Source: Dipetalonema caudispina
Lineage: Eukaryota > Nematoda > Chromadorea > Rhabditida > Onchocercidae
Direction of reading: 5' to 3'
DNA: 64,000 nucleotides
Assembly (NCBI GenBank): GCA_013365325.1
Contig: JABVXV010000020.1
Location: 434,001 to 498,000, forward strand
The translations under genes and the position numbers were made by a program. The first letter of the stretch is position 1, and each line of letters starts with the position of its first letter. Positions 12,101-26,600 of this stretch are shown here, in pieces. The notes under the pieces were generated by a model. It made no database searches. It worked only from the letters and a program-made list of their open reading frames with translations, and was not told the origin of the DNA.

Positions 12101-15100
12101 CCCGGTTCCAGAACTGAAACCTTTTTAAGATTGAATTTCACTGAATCAAAGAGTGTGGACTGCTTAACCTTCACATTTCTATATAAAGTGGCTACATCCT
12201 AGGGTATGGGAAGTTTTTTGGCCCTTACAGAAGTTACTGATCAGGATGACAACCAAAGGAATTTTCACAAGAAATAAGCAAAAAAAGTCAATCGACAGCA
12301 GTAAAATGGAAAGAATTAAAAACAAACGAAGTATTGGATACAAATTGAAAAATTACTTGAGTATTCACGAACAGACAAGTGAACTGTCAACAAAATTAAG
12401 AAATATCAATTATCAAACCTCTGCTATCGGTTCTCGATGCTCTAAAATGGTTTAGTACCATGATGTACCGACTTTTAAGTTGATAATAGCAAGCTTCAAT
12501 ATCAAAGTTTTGTCGAGTAATTCGACGCTCCCTGTCTTCTAAACTCTGTACAATTTTTTGAAGCTCTGAAATATGAGGAATTAAATATAGCAAAACGGCA
12601 AGAATTTTTGGAAAGAAGGGAAAGGAATATGCTTCCCACTTATTTAGGAAAAAATCTTACCGAGAACCTCCTGATTCAAGAACATATTCTGGTTTCGATA
12701 CCCTATAACAAGATCTCGCATTTCTGTTACATCATTGACAGCTGCCTCATCAAACACTCGTTGCGCATTTTCATCAGTTGGGCTACTACCAAAGTCGACT
12801 AATATCCCTTCAGGCACTTCAACTAAACAATGTTTATTTAGTGCTCTCAGATGCTCTGGATTTGAAAATAACTTGAAACAAACAAAACAATACGATGCTT
12901 ATACAAGGTTATAATCTATGTAACGATTCATAATTCGAAAAATTTAGAAAAAAAAAAGCCCCAATATAAAAAAGTACCATCATCAAACAATGCATCTGAA
13001 GGACCCAAAGCATCATTTCCTTCCTGTTCGCTATAAATTTTCATTATAAGTTCTTCCTTTGAACGTACCGATTCGCGAAATGCATCAATTTCAGTACTTA
13101 GTTCTTCAATTTTCTGTTCATATTGTCTGCAAGTGGGAAATATAATGCATTAACATGTCATGTATTTGTAAAACCCACTTAACATAAGTAAAAATGATAC
13201 GGTTTACTTATTCTGTTCTTTTAAAAATCGAATTTCACGACTGTAAGATGCTGCATTCAGTTGCAGCGCTGTAAGCTCGCTTTCTTTCTCCAAGATCATA
13301 CTGATTCTTTCTTGAGGACTTTTCTGCTCTTCCATCCGTTTTCTGAAATGATCCTGACTGTACTGAATACATAAAGCTGTGATAACACGGACATTTTGCA
13401 GAAAGAAGAATCATAAAAATATAATAGCAAATATATACATTAATTCTATTTGACGATTTGATTTGAGTAAACTCTGCCGTAGAATTGTAACCAAATCTTG
13501 ATTGGCTCCTACTTCGTCCGTAAGCTCGTAACAACGATCTTTAAGTTCATTTACAATACCAAGTAACTGCAACAAGAATGCATCATGAAAAATTTCTTCC
13601 AGTTTCTTTTAAAAAACCTGCTACAACGCCTCATTACTTACAAGTTACTGCCGTATCGAAAAATGAAAAAAATATCCCTATATCTTAAATCGTAAATTAA
13701 AACGAAGTAACGGATGAAATTAGACATCTTCAACTTCAAAGAAACTCACAATTTTGCAGTGCTCACAAGGCGGTCGAAGTGATGCAGAAAGCCTGAAATA
13801 AAATCCATTAAAATATATACGCATTACTGAATGAGTATCTTATTTATTTTCAATCTATTCCAGCATGAAAGATATTGTTGTTTTTCCCATTCCTTCTCTT
13901 TCTTTTACTGTTCTTCTTTCTTTCTGGAAGGAAATATCAGAACTTAACCGAATTCTCACTGTATAAAACAAATATCTTACTTACTTCGTTTCATATTAGT
14001 TAAATTCAAAACATGATATAAAAATAGGAATTACCTCTGAATATTTTAGATATATGTACAGATATAAAAAAGGTCAAAATTAAGAATGATAAAGCACTGA
14101 CCGCAACGTAGCTTTTGCTTTGCCTATCACCTTTTTCGCCGGTTGTTCAAGCACTTTCGCTTTTGCCTGAGTTTCTTCAGTTATTTTTTCAATTAATTCC
14201 TCTGCACTTCTCAAAACGTCTGTACTGGGAGGGATTGGAATTGGCATCTCTAAACTTTTTGCATTCAGTTCTCCATCCGAATTAAGATAAAATGTAGACT
14301 GGGCCTGAAATACATATAGTCTCAACTTCAAACAAATATAAATAACTCTTGTAGCCACAAACTACCAAAAATTTTGAAGACGCAAATGATCAAAATCAGT
14401 ACCCTTACGTCTCCATAACAAAACTATTATGAAAAACGAAAGTTAAACTCACAACGTCATTAATTTCATCTTCAAGTGATTTTTCATCTGGAGGTCCATC
14501 TATCACCACCATATCCTCACCCTGTTCTAAATTTTTTATTTCAGTATTTGAGGAACTCTCCGTATAGTGATCATTTCCCGAAAGCGAGTGAGACGAAAGA
14601 GACACAATCTCCTAAAAGCATTTAGCATCATAACTGGCATCATTAGTTAAGTGTTTGACCATACTTGTTGAGAATGTTTTGACTCGAAATAAATTGGAAG
14701 TAGGGAAATATATTACTGACCATTCATCTAACGCACTTGCGGAGCTTCACCTCATATTTCCTTTAAGCTATGATATATATTTAAAACATTGGAATTTCTT
14801 TACCATTAGATTGTCATTCGAAATTTTAAAAGAAGCGATAAATCATATAAATCAAATTAGTTAGTGAGTAAATTTTTTGTAAATTAAGCATTATTTTATA
14901 CAGTCAAAGCTAAAAAATAAAGAAAGAAGTCTTACAATTTTCAATATATCGTCAATATTTTCCCTCTCATAATGCCGACGACGATTGCTCTGAAGCTGCT
15001 GTAACCACTGAACCCGTGACTTGTTGTCGGCTGTTTCGAGAACATGTATCTCATTATTTACACTAAATAAAAATCCATCGTTAGCAATTCCAAAAGTGGA

Positions 15101-15948
15101 ATACAAACTTGTTTTACAAGGTAAAAACTGAATGTTTGAATAATTAATTCAAGCTTAGATTTTAGCTAATTTGAGATGATCCAGACAAATTACTTGAAAA
15201 TCTAATACATCTCTTCAAATAGTAGCGCCTTCCACCACTAATTTCGTACTGAAGTTAAATTAACTACAATTAATTAGACAAAAATTACATGAAAGTATAG
15301 GGAAACAAAAAAAACGAACTGTATTTCAAATCGGCCAGTTTCACGAGGATCAAAAGTAAAAGCAGCGCCGGAGAGTGGTACTCGTCCAGTACAACTGATA
15401 TCACCCTTATTTTTATACCAGTACAAGTAAGGTGAATCGTCTGATAACACAAACCAATAACGACGTTTACATGGACCACCAATGGTGCGCTGTTCGATCT
15501 ATAATTCACTCGGTTACTCGATCATTTGTTTGCCAGTCTATATATAATTATAATTTGCTTCCTTCTTCTTCACAAAAATTTACAACTTCGGTAAAATCGA
15601 AAATTGATGAATGAAAGGAAATTGTTGCATGGATTTACGGAATTTGGGCATCTTGATATCAGCAAGAAGAGTATACGATGGAATGACGACTTTTAACCAA
15701 CTTCTGATGACCGGAAGTATTTCGAAAAGAGAATGAGTTCAGGCGTAAAATATTAGTAGGACTGGGTAGGAGAAGGAAATCAACTCTGATCTCACAAGAA
15801 TGCTCTTCATCATTATTTTGCTTAATAAAAATATGACAAAAGATGGTACTCTATTGATATAGCCGGATAACCGTTTCGGTATGCACTTTTTTGTTGGTCG
15901 ATCGTCATCTATTGACATCATTTTACTTTGTCCTGAAGTATGAATCAT
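9104..15948 (-). CDS. tbc-2: TBC1D2/TBC-2-type Rab GTPase-activating protein (PH + coiled coil + TBC)
   Basis: Exons: 15850-15948, 15320-15498, 14936-15062, 14453-14611, 14102-14304, 13750-13792, 13439-13566, 13208-13342, 12978-13126, 12661-12822, 12419-12565, 11693-11826, 11413-11561, 10943-11066, 10630-10761, 10335-10475, 9881-10054, 9520-9654, then 9262 down to 9104. Phases agree throughout, giving about 892 aa. Residues ~26-120 are a PH domain (RYWFVLSDDSPYLYW, GRFEIHVNN, RVQWLQQLQ). About 235-500 is coiled coil. The TBC domain starts near 580, with arginine finger IDLDLAR at 647-653 and glutamine finger GYCQ ending at 690. Later blocks are DAFWFLVACVE and FDVFLYEG. Both catalytic fingers are present, so it should act as a RabGAP on endosomes (TBC-2 acts on Rab5/Rab7 in C. 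elegans). An in-frame stop precedes the start ATG, and a TTCCTCAG acceptor lies about 30 nt upstream. The 3' end is unsure: a strong GTAAGT donor at 9184 may splice to an unseen exon. Confidence 0.93.
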
Positions 15949-16801
15949 TCAGGAGGAAATGAAGAAAGTGGAAATTATAAACCTGAGGAAGGATAAGAGA
16001 GAAATATTACGGGGGATATTAATGAGGTCAATAGTGAATCACTTCTTGAGCATAGGTCAACAGAGGAATTACCGAATTCCCCGGATAAATGAGTAATGGT
16101 GAATACAATTCCATCAATCTGTCCAACCATCAATTATAGCTATTCACTGTTCTGCAATGCGGTGGTACGGTATATATAACTTTGTTCTTCGTAGGCGGTG
16201 ATTAATGTGACTTATTGTCAGTTATGTGGATTGGGTACTTTTTGTTGTAAAAATTATCCATTATCAAAATTTATTCAACAAATAAGCCTCCGTAACCATT
16301 GACCTCATTAAAGAGGCATCCGTCAAGTCATGTTGATTCAAATCGAATTTTTTTTTTTTTTTTTAATAATTTATTGTTTTAATGATTCATAAGTTAGAAA
16401 TCTGAAAAATAAATCGATAATCAATATCACAAGTTTCTCACTAGTTATAATTAACGATCTTATTCAATTTCCATTGTTTAAGTGGGGTAGTTTCGATTTG
16501 ATAAATCGAAAGATAGGATAATAAAAACTGCAAAGATGAATGATTATTTTTTTGGCATATTAGTACCACCTTAATGTTTTTCTGATTATCTCATTGATTC
16601 TAGAATTTCTCGTCGAATAAGTGCTTCACCATATTGTCAATGAATTTGGACAGTAGTATGTTTCAAGTTTATTCTCGAATTGAAATGATGTGGACTTTGA
16701 ACTCTGATTGTTTGTCTGATGTGAGTGATAAGAACTGAGTCAGCAACATTAAATTGATTCAGTAATTTACAAAATATTAATTCCAAAGCATTGCTAAGGA
16801 A
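15949..16801. other. intergenic: tbc-2 promoter side and zip 3' side
   Basis: No gene is supported. It holds a T run near 16350 and a perfect 14-bp inverted repeat with arms at 16019-16032 and 16298-16311. Confidence 0.5.
16019..16311. repeat. 14-bp perfect inverted repeat, arms about 265 bp apart
   Basis: The left arm (16019-16032) reads TTAATGAGGTCAAT and the right arm (16298-16311) is its exact reverse complement. Similarity stops at the arm ends. Each arm contains an AGGTCA half-site of the nuclear-receptor type. No target-site duplication or element-like interior was recognised. Confidence 0.4.
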
Positions 16802-19365
16802 TTAATGTGCAAACAACATTAAGATAGCTATGAGACTAAAACCAACTGCTGCACTCAACCATTGCTCCATTTTCCTCTCACCATGTCCGTGTTCAGCGTA
16901 TAGTATCTAAAAAAAAACAAGCATTCTGCAATTACTTAGTTACTTACAGCTGAAATGTCTCAATATTTAAATTTGAGTATATTTAGATTTTAACAGTTCA
17001 GAAAAAGAGCAAGGAAAGAAAGGTATGTTAGCGAAAGAAAAAAAACAAAAATAATCGTCAAAACTTAACAAAGCAATAATTAGAAGATGATGGGAGAAAA
17101 GAAATGAAGTAGTGCTAGACATAGGAATACTTTCATCTTTCATTATAATTGTTTGTTTTAATCTTGAAGATAGTAGCTAAAACTAAGAAAAAGCTAAACA
17201 AACCTCAAAAAAAGTGATGTAAATGAAGGTACCGTTAGCAAGTGATGATGATACTGCTGTTACAATATTTTGTGATGGTTCACCAAGCTTTGTACCCTGC
17301 AATTTAAAGTATATTTCCAGCTTTCTAAATTGCTATAAAGTACTTCAGCATTATCAATGAGAGGAGATATGGGATTTTTATTTTGTCTTTAAAATAATAA
17401 ATAATTCACGAATCAAAAATACCATTTTAATTGAAATTGTTCAAAGCTTTTTTAGGATACTATGCAGTTAATTTTAAGTACAATTCTTTGATTTTCCTTA
17501 AGTATAAGAATAACTTTTGGAACCAACTTATTTTCCAGAATACATTTTGTTAAATTAGTAAATGACGTTATAAAATAACCTCCAAAACGATTCCAATAAA
17601 ACCACCAATAGGTGAAGTTAATGCCGTAAATATTACCAACGACATAACAAAATATATTTTGGTTGGATGATTTTTAATTAGATTCATCCCGATGCTAAAT
17701 GCAACCACTGATTTATGCACTATTATTCCAAGGAAGAGTGTTGTTACACTAAACATCGTGTACTGCAATTAGATATGTTATAATTTTTATATGGATTAAC
17801 TTTCTTTAATTAGACTGAAAGAGTTGTAGCTGAAGTAGTTGAAAATTTGAATTTTTTTGAATTGGAAAAAATTCACAATAGATTAATATGTTATCAATTT
17901 TTGTTTGGCAGAAAACAAATTCTTTAAGAATTAAAAAAAAAAAAAAAAAGTACTTGAACGCCAAAAGCGAATCCTTCAAGGCAGGAATGAACTGTAAAAG
18001 CAGCTATTAAAGTTATTGATTTCACATAATTATCTTTTGTGGAAACTTTTAATCCCATAACTGAGACATCTATTTGTTCCTTCTTTCCTTGATTTTCATT
18101 CTCTTCTTGCTCACCTTTGTTAAGGTGTTCTCTATAAGTGAATATAAAAAAGGTTAAAACAGTTCAACTTTTGAATATAGATGCAGTAATTTAATAATTC
18201 GATTTAATAATTCGAATTTAGTAATTTTATATGTCAAAGGTTTAAAAGACCTTTGCAATTTGAAAAAAACCTATCCATAACTTTCAATGATTTGTTGAAA
18301 TGATTTCCATTTTTACATCAATAAGTAATGTTTTTAAATTTAGCTTATAACGAAATGAAACATTTCAAATGCTAACTAATAGATATATATATCAATCCAA
18401 ACTTTACTCTGTCACATTTTTCTCATTCTTGCAATGATTGCATTCGATTCGATTTACGTTGTAATCTATATGATCCTGACCACACATATAAATTGCTAAT
18501 ACCTCCACCAAATAAACGACAAAAAAACCACAACCAATCAGAATTTCCATGTATGGATAATCTGTTTCCCATTCATTCTGTTGTTTTATTTTACCAAATG
18601 CTTCGCTGAAAATAGTGTCATATTTTGTGATATTTCATTGATATCTGCCAAAATATCCGAATTGATCAGTCAATACATTATAGTTTCATGTTGTTGAATA
18701 CAACTAAACGTTAGTCTTTGAAAGAAACTAATGATATCAGCTATTTTACTATTTATTTTAATTCATCTACTGGTAGAACTATCGATGAAATATTATTTTT
18801 GCAATATGTTTTAAATTCCACACGGCTCAGTTTGTACCTAAAATTTTTTGGCACTAATATTTGAAAGGAGTTAAAATAGAAATATAGAGAATTTTGAAAC
18901 TAATAGATACAGGTGAAAAAAAGTTTATATGTTGTATTAATAAAAATTGACGAATACTTACTTGGCCGTAGGTAATAGGTCTAATAAGCAAACACCTAAG
19001 AATACACCACCAGAAAAACATGATAATATTGAAAGAAAACGACTTGCGAATTTCTCCTTAGAAGACTTATTTGTCCGTTGCATTTCGACATATTTGTATA
19101 TCTAAAAATAATTCCAAAATAAATGAATGAAAGATAACAACTATGTGATAATTTTTTATAATTTTTTTGTTATATTCTATTAGGTTGAAATTATAAATTA
19201 CCAATAAGTTTTAAATTAATAAATTTATCCTCATCATGTAATACTCATTTGTTGGCTATTTTGTAAAGTTAATAAATGACAAACTTTTGTTGGTAGCAAA
19301 CCGAATAGTAAAGCAAAAACGCCCATCGTTGCAAGCATCACAATCTTTACCACCAAAATTGACAT
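16802..19365 (-). CDS. ZIP-family zinc transporter (SLC39A1/2/3 type)
   Basis: Seven exons (19285-19365, 18962-19101, 18408-18605, 17954-18131, 17580-17762, 17204-17296, 16802-16906) join in phase to 325 aa, the usual ZIP1-3 length. Start ATG 19363-19365 gives MSILVVKIVMLATMG. Eight membrane segments can be placed. TM2 holds SGGVFLGVCLLDLLP. TM4 carries the metal-site motif HSCLEGFAFG (His about 188, Glu 192). TM5 carries HKSVVAFSIG (His about 215), followed by SPIGGFIG. The last exons give GTFIYITFFEILYAEHGHG and a final membrane helix. The cytoplasmic TM3-TM4 loop has a CNHC pair and charged residues but is not strongly His-rich. It should import Zn2+ across the plasma or an internal membrane. 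An acceptor TGCTGTAG lies about 13 nt before the ATG and could take a spliced leader. Confidence 0.93.
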
Positions 19366-22300
19366 TTTACCAATAGCTACAGCAGGCACAGTTTTCAAGG
19401 TTATACTTGTGCAAATACCTAATTTCAATTTTAAGAATTATATGCTTGTTCGAATGTTGATAATTTACAATCTGATAAAGATTATAAACAGTAATACTTT
19501 CTAATTCTCAACATATTTCTAGCTAATAGAATTCCGGAAAACAATTCATCACTTCTTTTCCCCCATTTCTTCCTTTTGTACCTTCCCAATTTGGTTATTG
19601 CTGTAATTTTGATCATATTTCTGTATTTCATGTTTGAATAAGAAATTTATAAAATCAATTTGTTAACAGTATTCTTATGGTAAGCGAAACCACTATTACT
19701 GATTTTCAAAGAAAGACAAACAAAAACTTCAACAAAAAAAATGAAGAAAAAAATTTGACGAAATTTTTGTTAAATTATTATTTGGGCAATTTGACTTTCA
19801 TGAATGGGAAAGAAAAAACTTTACAATTTTAGCTACTTCCAAAAAACGTATTATTGTTCACTTTTCAATTTGTAGTCCACAGGTGGTGCATTTTTCACTG
19901 GCCTTTTGAGCTTTTAGTTTGTCTGGCCTTTTGAATTGAAAGCAAAATGAAAAATGGAAACAGTCAAACAAATACAAAAATTGTGACGATTAGCTTACAA
20001 ATTGTTTGTGTACTTTTTGACGATACGGTAATGAGGTTATATATTTAGCTGCTTTTTTCCTTTTTTTTTTTTTTTTAAAAAAAATTCAACCAAACTAACG
20101 TATCACCTGATGAGTTAAAGAAGTGATTGATTTTATTTTGATAATATATTAAGTTTACCGCACTGATGTCTGCGTAAAAATTGCCATCATCCGAATAGAT
20201 ATTAAAGTGATCATGGAGTTAAATTTAGGAGAACATCAGCTGGAACAAATGAAGCTTATTGAATAGAAAATGCATACATTTTGGTGGTAGCGTTATGTTT
20301 GGTATACCACATTATCATTCGCTTATATTTCGATGACTTAAGTTTGCTTATTTTGAGAATTTTCGAAGAAAATTTTAGATTTAAGAAAATGAAGGTTTAC
20401 TGAAATTATTTACCATCAATAAGGTATTATAGCAAAATATCTACTCCAGTCAATTATAATTAACCGCTTAATTCTTCTAAAAATTAACAATATTAACATA
20501 ATCTGACAGTACTATTACTCAGGATTGTGATAGTAATAGTAGCAGTAATAGAATACTTAAATACTGAAAAAACTTCGTGATTTTAATTTCAGTATTACAT
20601 CGCAAATTTAGCAATGGAAATTAACCTAATAAAATAAATCGGTATGTACATATATATATAAAGTAACAACTTTTTTAAAAGGATGGGAATAATTGGAAAA
20701 AAGAATTTGACATGCAATTTCAACAATTATCAGTAAATAGAAATTATAATAAATGGTTACTGTGATATCAAATTTCATATCCCAAATACGTGGACTTGTT
20801 GTCTCATATGTTCCAATTATAGTAAAACTTCCAAGAAACAAATGAGATTTTGAATTTTAAAAATGCAACATTTCTGCGATATCTAATAATATATGGAAAA
20901 ATATATAGTTGCTGATAACAAAATTGCTAAAGTTTGCAGTCTGATAATATCAACAGATGGTAAGCAATCATCTGAAACATAGGTCATATCATTCTATTAC
21001 GATTATAACCACAACAACTGTCACTGTTTGCGAATAATCTGTTACATTATATCTGATAATATACAAGAAAATATGAACAATTTACTGATAAGGAAAGCAT
21101 TTTATCTTTTGTTAAGCATCTCGTAATAAGCGAATAGTCTTTTCATTCCCTTCTTTCAATTCATTCCGTCATCTTCAACAAAAAAGATGAAATCATAGAG
21201 GAGCTGTGCAGGGTCAAAAGCTTCAAGCATATTTATAATATACTGCAACAAATATTGCTGAATATTCAGCATCACCAATATTATGTTGCAATACTTTTAA
21301 GTTCATATTTTTAAAAAGAGAATTTTTAGTGAATAAATTATTGACAACTACAAATAATTAAATCTATCAATACCACTCAGTAATATTAATAATATCACTA
21401 TTAGTGTTATAAGAAAATATGTATTAGTCTGTTTGCCGTTGCTTAATCATTTCATATCTTCTAGCATTCTTAACAATTTAAGATGAGTATTGCTTAGATT
21501 ATTGAGCTAAATTCTTTTAATTTTAATAAACTGAATTTTATTACGATGTAATAGTATTAATATAAATGTGAAGAAATGAAATCACAGGTTGAAATCAGAT
21601 TGGGTGAGACTGTTTTTCAAGAAATGATTGTTAGATCTTTGATTCTTTTATAGAAATATTAATATTTCACTGTTTCATATGGCATTTTACAAACAATAAC
21701 ATTGGCAAATCTTACAATCAAAATCGAATGTTTCATCAGTGAATGAATATGTATTAATGAAAATTAAATAGAAAACACTTTTGCTAATTTCAGTATCAGT
21801 TTTTTTTTTTTTGATATCGCGAGGCGATCATTTGTGAATTGTGAAAATTTTCATTTTTTAGATATTCCTTATTCGTTATTGTTATCTTAATTCCTTTAAT
21901 TAACTGACATAAATCTGACGTAAATGCAACACTTTTCTTGATAAACAAACATTAAATTCCTAAATAAAAATGCATATCCGAATATTCGGCTATCATTTCA
22001 AATTTTCCAGAAACATTCCCGATGAATTTTTTCAACGTTTCAATGTTTCTCAAGAGAAAATAATAGACTGGTCAATTTGCAATAATTAGTAATTTTGAGG
22101 AACAGAAATCTTTCTCGAGGGCTTTTTGAATAAAGGCGAACAGATAGTATCACATTTTGAAGTTCTTTATCAAATCTTATTGTTCATTAATTTACCAATC
22201 TGAAGCAGTTGATTAAACCTATAGTTTGATAATAAAAGTATAATGCAAAATGATAAGTTCAAGGAGCAGAAATCTTCCTTGCAGGCCTGCAAACACTGAT

Positions 22301-23669
22301 AAAGTTCAAAATGCCTACTAAAACTTTCTTATCAGTCCTATATTATCATCTTTTCGAATGCCTAAAATAGACAAAGGACTGTAAAATGTTCTGCATCTCA
22401 GGCATTGAAATACAAATTTTATTACATAAAATGGAGCATCCTCAAGCATTGTAAAATATGGGTACATCTAAGCTTGAAATGCAAAAACACAGTATCAACA
22501 GCTATCAATTACGACAGTTATGGTACATTTATCAAAAGATGCACAGTATAACATCATAAATTACATATAAAATGTGAATTTAAGTCTGTAGGGGGAAGTT
22601 TAAATGTATCGGCTACGAAAGTACCAAATATAAAGTATCATAATTAGTACTACTAATAAGTAATGAGTAACAGAAGAGATTCATCGTTCTCGAGAGCCAG
22701 ATTTCCTTTCATTTGAAATGATAAACTAAATAAATTGTGCCACAATTTAGTTTACAATACTTTTGAATTGAAACATAAAAAAATTGTATTAAGAAATATA
22801 TGAAATGCCAAGAATGCTTTTCATCACAGACTAAATTCTTGTAGAATTATGTTAAATGAATATTTCAGTGATTTTTACTCGTGCTAATAGTGAACAATAT
22901 TCAAGTGATATAACAATTACAAATTGGAAGGGAAGAAGAGATAAGTATATCCAAAGAAAATTAGCTTCTGATAAAATAATCTACCAGTACATCAAAAATA
23001 CGATCTAAGCAAGAGAAGCAAGCATAATATGTAAATGTAATTAACTACTAGGAAACGCAACCACGAGAATATTACTTTTCCGGCATCCTCAAATAAACAA
23101 TCATTTACGACGAAATTGAATATTCTCAAAATTTCGCTTATCGATTTATTATAGTAACATAAACGAAAGATAAGACCATTCATTATTTGTTATGGACAAA
23201 CATTGGTAAATTCATTGAATTTTAATTAGTACAACACTTTCCCCTCATTGTAATTACAATGTTTTTCCATTAAGTTTAAGCCAATTTACCCACTTTGTTT
23301 GTCAAAAAATCATACTTAGTTCATTTAATCTGTCCATGTAAAAACCACATTTTTGATTTATTTTATTAATTTAATCCAAAATTTCCTTTATGATGATCAT
23401 ATTGATTTTCATTCTGATTCACGTTTCAAGCGTATTGTGAGCAGCAGTTTAGTCATTACTCAATTGGCTAAAAGATGCCAGAAACTCTAAAGTTCAATCG
23501 TATCGAGAGACATGGAGAGAGAGAGAAAAAAAACTTTTCCCAGTTCTTTGGAAAGATCTGCAAAAATCTGTAGAGAGTTTGGTTTCAGAGATGATTATTA
23601 TTTTTACGGTAATCAAAAACTCGGAAATTATTCCAGCAAAGGCAACAATTTCCTTACTGAATACTTATC
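19366..23669. other. 4.3-kb intergenic gap, AT-rich
   Basis: No gene is supported. Homopolymer A/T runs occur near 19740, 20060 and 21800. The gap was searched by eye on the minus strand for LIM-domain exons of the upstream ALP gene (paired Cys-x2-Cys, HWHPECF-like blocks); none was seen. A 37-codon open frame on the + strand ends at 20266 but has no other support. The zip promoter should lie near 19370-19700. Confidence 0.5.
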
Positions 23670-26600
23670 TTAATCAACAGGAGTACCACATGCACGGGAT
23701 ATTCGTTTGAAGCTCGCACTTTGCATTGATGGAGATTTGTCGTGTGCACTTTGACCCTCCTCTTCCGCTATCAGACGACGTGTTTCAGACTTTAGATAAG
23801 CTTCATCACCTTTCGGTTGTTGCAATGATGTGCTAAATATTTCTTGAAAATTTATATCTTTTTAAAAAAGTAGAAATCAAAAGTTTTTTCGATGAAATAG
23901 ATTCAATAATTTGATTAATAATTTTCTGTTCCCTTCCATGAAAGTAATTAAATTGCATTTTATTTTTTAACAAATAAAATTTACTCCGTGCCGAAAAGTC
24001 CACCAGTTTGTTGGATATATTGTTCAGCTGCAGTATGTGGCGAATACAGGTTTATTGGAGAATTGTATTGTAAATGACGTACTGTTGCATGTGGTGATAG
24101 CTGACGTTCGGTACGTGGTGAATGTTGAAATGGTATTCGTGCTGTAAGAGATGTGAAATTAGTTGGGATAGTGAAAAATAAACGTGTGAATTTAAGATAA
24201 CACAAGAACTATATTAAATAAACGTTCATGAAATACTTAAAATGGACGATACCTAAGTAAATAATATTTGATTTCTCCAAACAGATTACTATGTTTAAAA
24301 TAAGTACATTATCTGCAGAAAACTAGAAATACCATCTGAAAAGAGTTAATCTTACGTCCGTGTTTTCTATTGTAGCATTCTTCAACGTTGTAACAAACAC
24401 TTCACATATTTCGTAACCCACGTAATATCATTCATTATAATAATTTAAAAACAAAATTAGCTACTCTTTTATTGCTCATTTAATTTACTCCATCATTTAT
24501 TGTATATGTTTGTTTACTACATAAGACTTACGCCCAGTATCTTGCCATGCTGGCTTTGTAGTTGTATTTTTTACTGGACGATGTCCACCACCAGAACCAG
24601 AAGAAGGATATGCGATATTACTATAAGCGCTGCTCGTATCGATATGAACTGGGCCATAGATTTTGCCTTCCGGACCAGTCGTGTTACTGATTGGTGCCAT
24701 TAGTGGAGCAGATGATGGAGCTGATGTTCCGAGAGCTATGGGAACATTACGTGATACACTTGACGTTGGCTTACCGGCGGAACTATATTCACTCGTACTG
24801 TGTGATGTTGCTCTATAATTGTGATTTTTTTAATTCATCGATAAGACAAGAAATGCTTATTTGAGAAAATTATTAAAATTCATAATATCATCAATCCATT
24901 GATAACTCAGGTATAATAGTACTAATAATTAAATCAAATTAATTAATACCTGTAGTTATCAGCATTGTAGCTATCGTGGAAATTTTTGCTTTGAGTATAC
25001 GGAGATTTGGTATTCGTTACGTTTGTAAATGGTGTAGTTGGCTGATAATTAAGATTGAATGGACGATTCATTGAACTTTCCTATAGTTATTTTCTTCTTT
25101 TTGAAAATTTTATTAAAACAAATATTTCATACTTTAAAATATTGAAGAAGAAATATTTGTTGAATAAGGCTAAATAAAAAAAAAAAAGAAAAACCGGAAT
25201 TTATAAATAGTTACTGGTTGATTTTGGTAATTTTCTTGAACTTAATTAGGGATGAAAACAGAAACTCAATATTTTCATTTGCATTTGCATATGCATATAG
25301 GAGGAAGTGAAAATTTTCTTTTACATCGTTGAATGTTGTAAAAATAATAACCTCATGTTTGCTATATGAAGATGTATGATATCTGGATGATTCATTCGTG
25401 ATTGGTACATTATAATTTGATGTCGAATGCGATATATCTTTTCGTTCACTCTAAAAATTATCTTTTTTTTTACATTAATATTTTAAATTTTAAATTTGTG
25501 ACTAAATTTTGCACCTTGTAATAATTATAATTGACGGGTTGAGGTTTGATATGATCCACTATTATTTGATTATCTTTCTCCGTTAGTTGCCATGGTAAAC
25601 ATGAATGTTCTGTTACTTGCCTGAAATTATAAATAATTTGTTATGAGAAGTTTTGCTGAATTTCTGTTTCTGAAATAGTGGATGAAATGGTATTTTATCA
25701 AATTGCTGGGCTCTTTTTGTACATTAATTGAGCTTAATCTATCTCAAATCTCTAATAAATTATCCAAAATTTATTAAAATTTCTAAGACTTTTATGCATA
25801 TCAAAGTCTCATTCATCGCATTTCAAGATTACCTTATGTACTGATGCAATGATATTATCAACTTTCTATCAGTTTTAGGAATCTGTTTTGATTATTAAAC
25901 AAAACTCCAAGAAATTTTCAAGTTACAGGGATTATTAGAATTATAGTCATAACAGAATCAATAATTTTACATTTTTCAACCATAGATAAAGTTTGATTGA
26001 AAAAAAAAAAGAAAAACCTTTGCAGAAGCATGTAAATTTCAAGGGAAGCACTTTCAACAATATTTCTAGCCTCTTGAAATGGCATCATTTTCGTTGTACG
26101 ACCAGAAAATTCGGTGACCATATCACCTATTTGTAATCCAGCTTTATCCGCTAGGCTCTCTTTTTGAACCTGAAACATACGAATATATTTATCAGGAATA
26201 ACTATTAGATTAAGTTCAGAAATCTGTCAATAACACGTCTCTGTTTCAGTCTGCTATTTATCAAAAACGTATATTTATTCATTAAAATTTTCCCAACTAC
26301 TAACAGATGACATTGAAACGGAAAGTTTTTCCCAAAATTATGAATGTCTTTGTTGTAATATTATGAGCGCACAAGCGCAAATGCTATTAGAATCATTCCG
26401 CTCCGTCATTTTTGATATTGTAATTTGAATTGAAATTAAGTTCAATTCGATAATTTTTTCTTTTGACTGATAATTTTATTTCGTTGATTTAAGTGAGGCA
26501 TAATTAAGATCAAGTGAGATTTTAGACGAAATCTGAAATATTTTGTCCTTGTTACGAACTTTGAATTCTTTCATCTTCTTTCCCCTTTCCCATTCTCTTC

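Noticed and set aside
12246..12802. + strand open frames over the tbc-2-like exons
   Set aside because: Shadows of exons that encode the coiled-coil region on the minus strand.
20156..20266. 37-codon + strand open stretch (…MELNLGEHQLEQMKLIE)
   Set aside because: Looks slightly coding but no acceptor in phase, no start context and no neighbouring exon.
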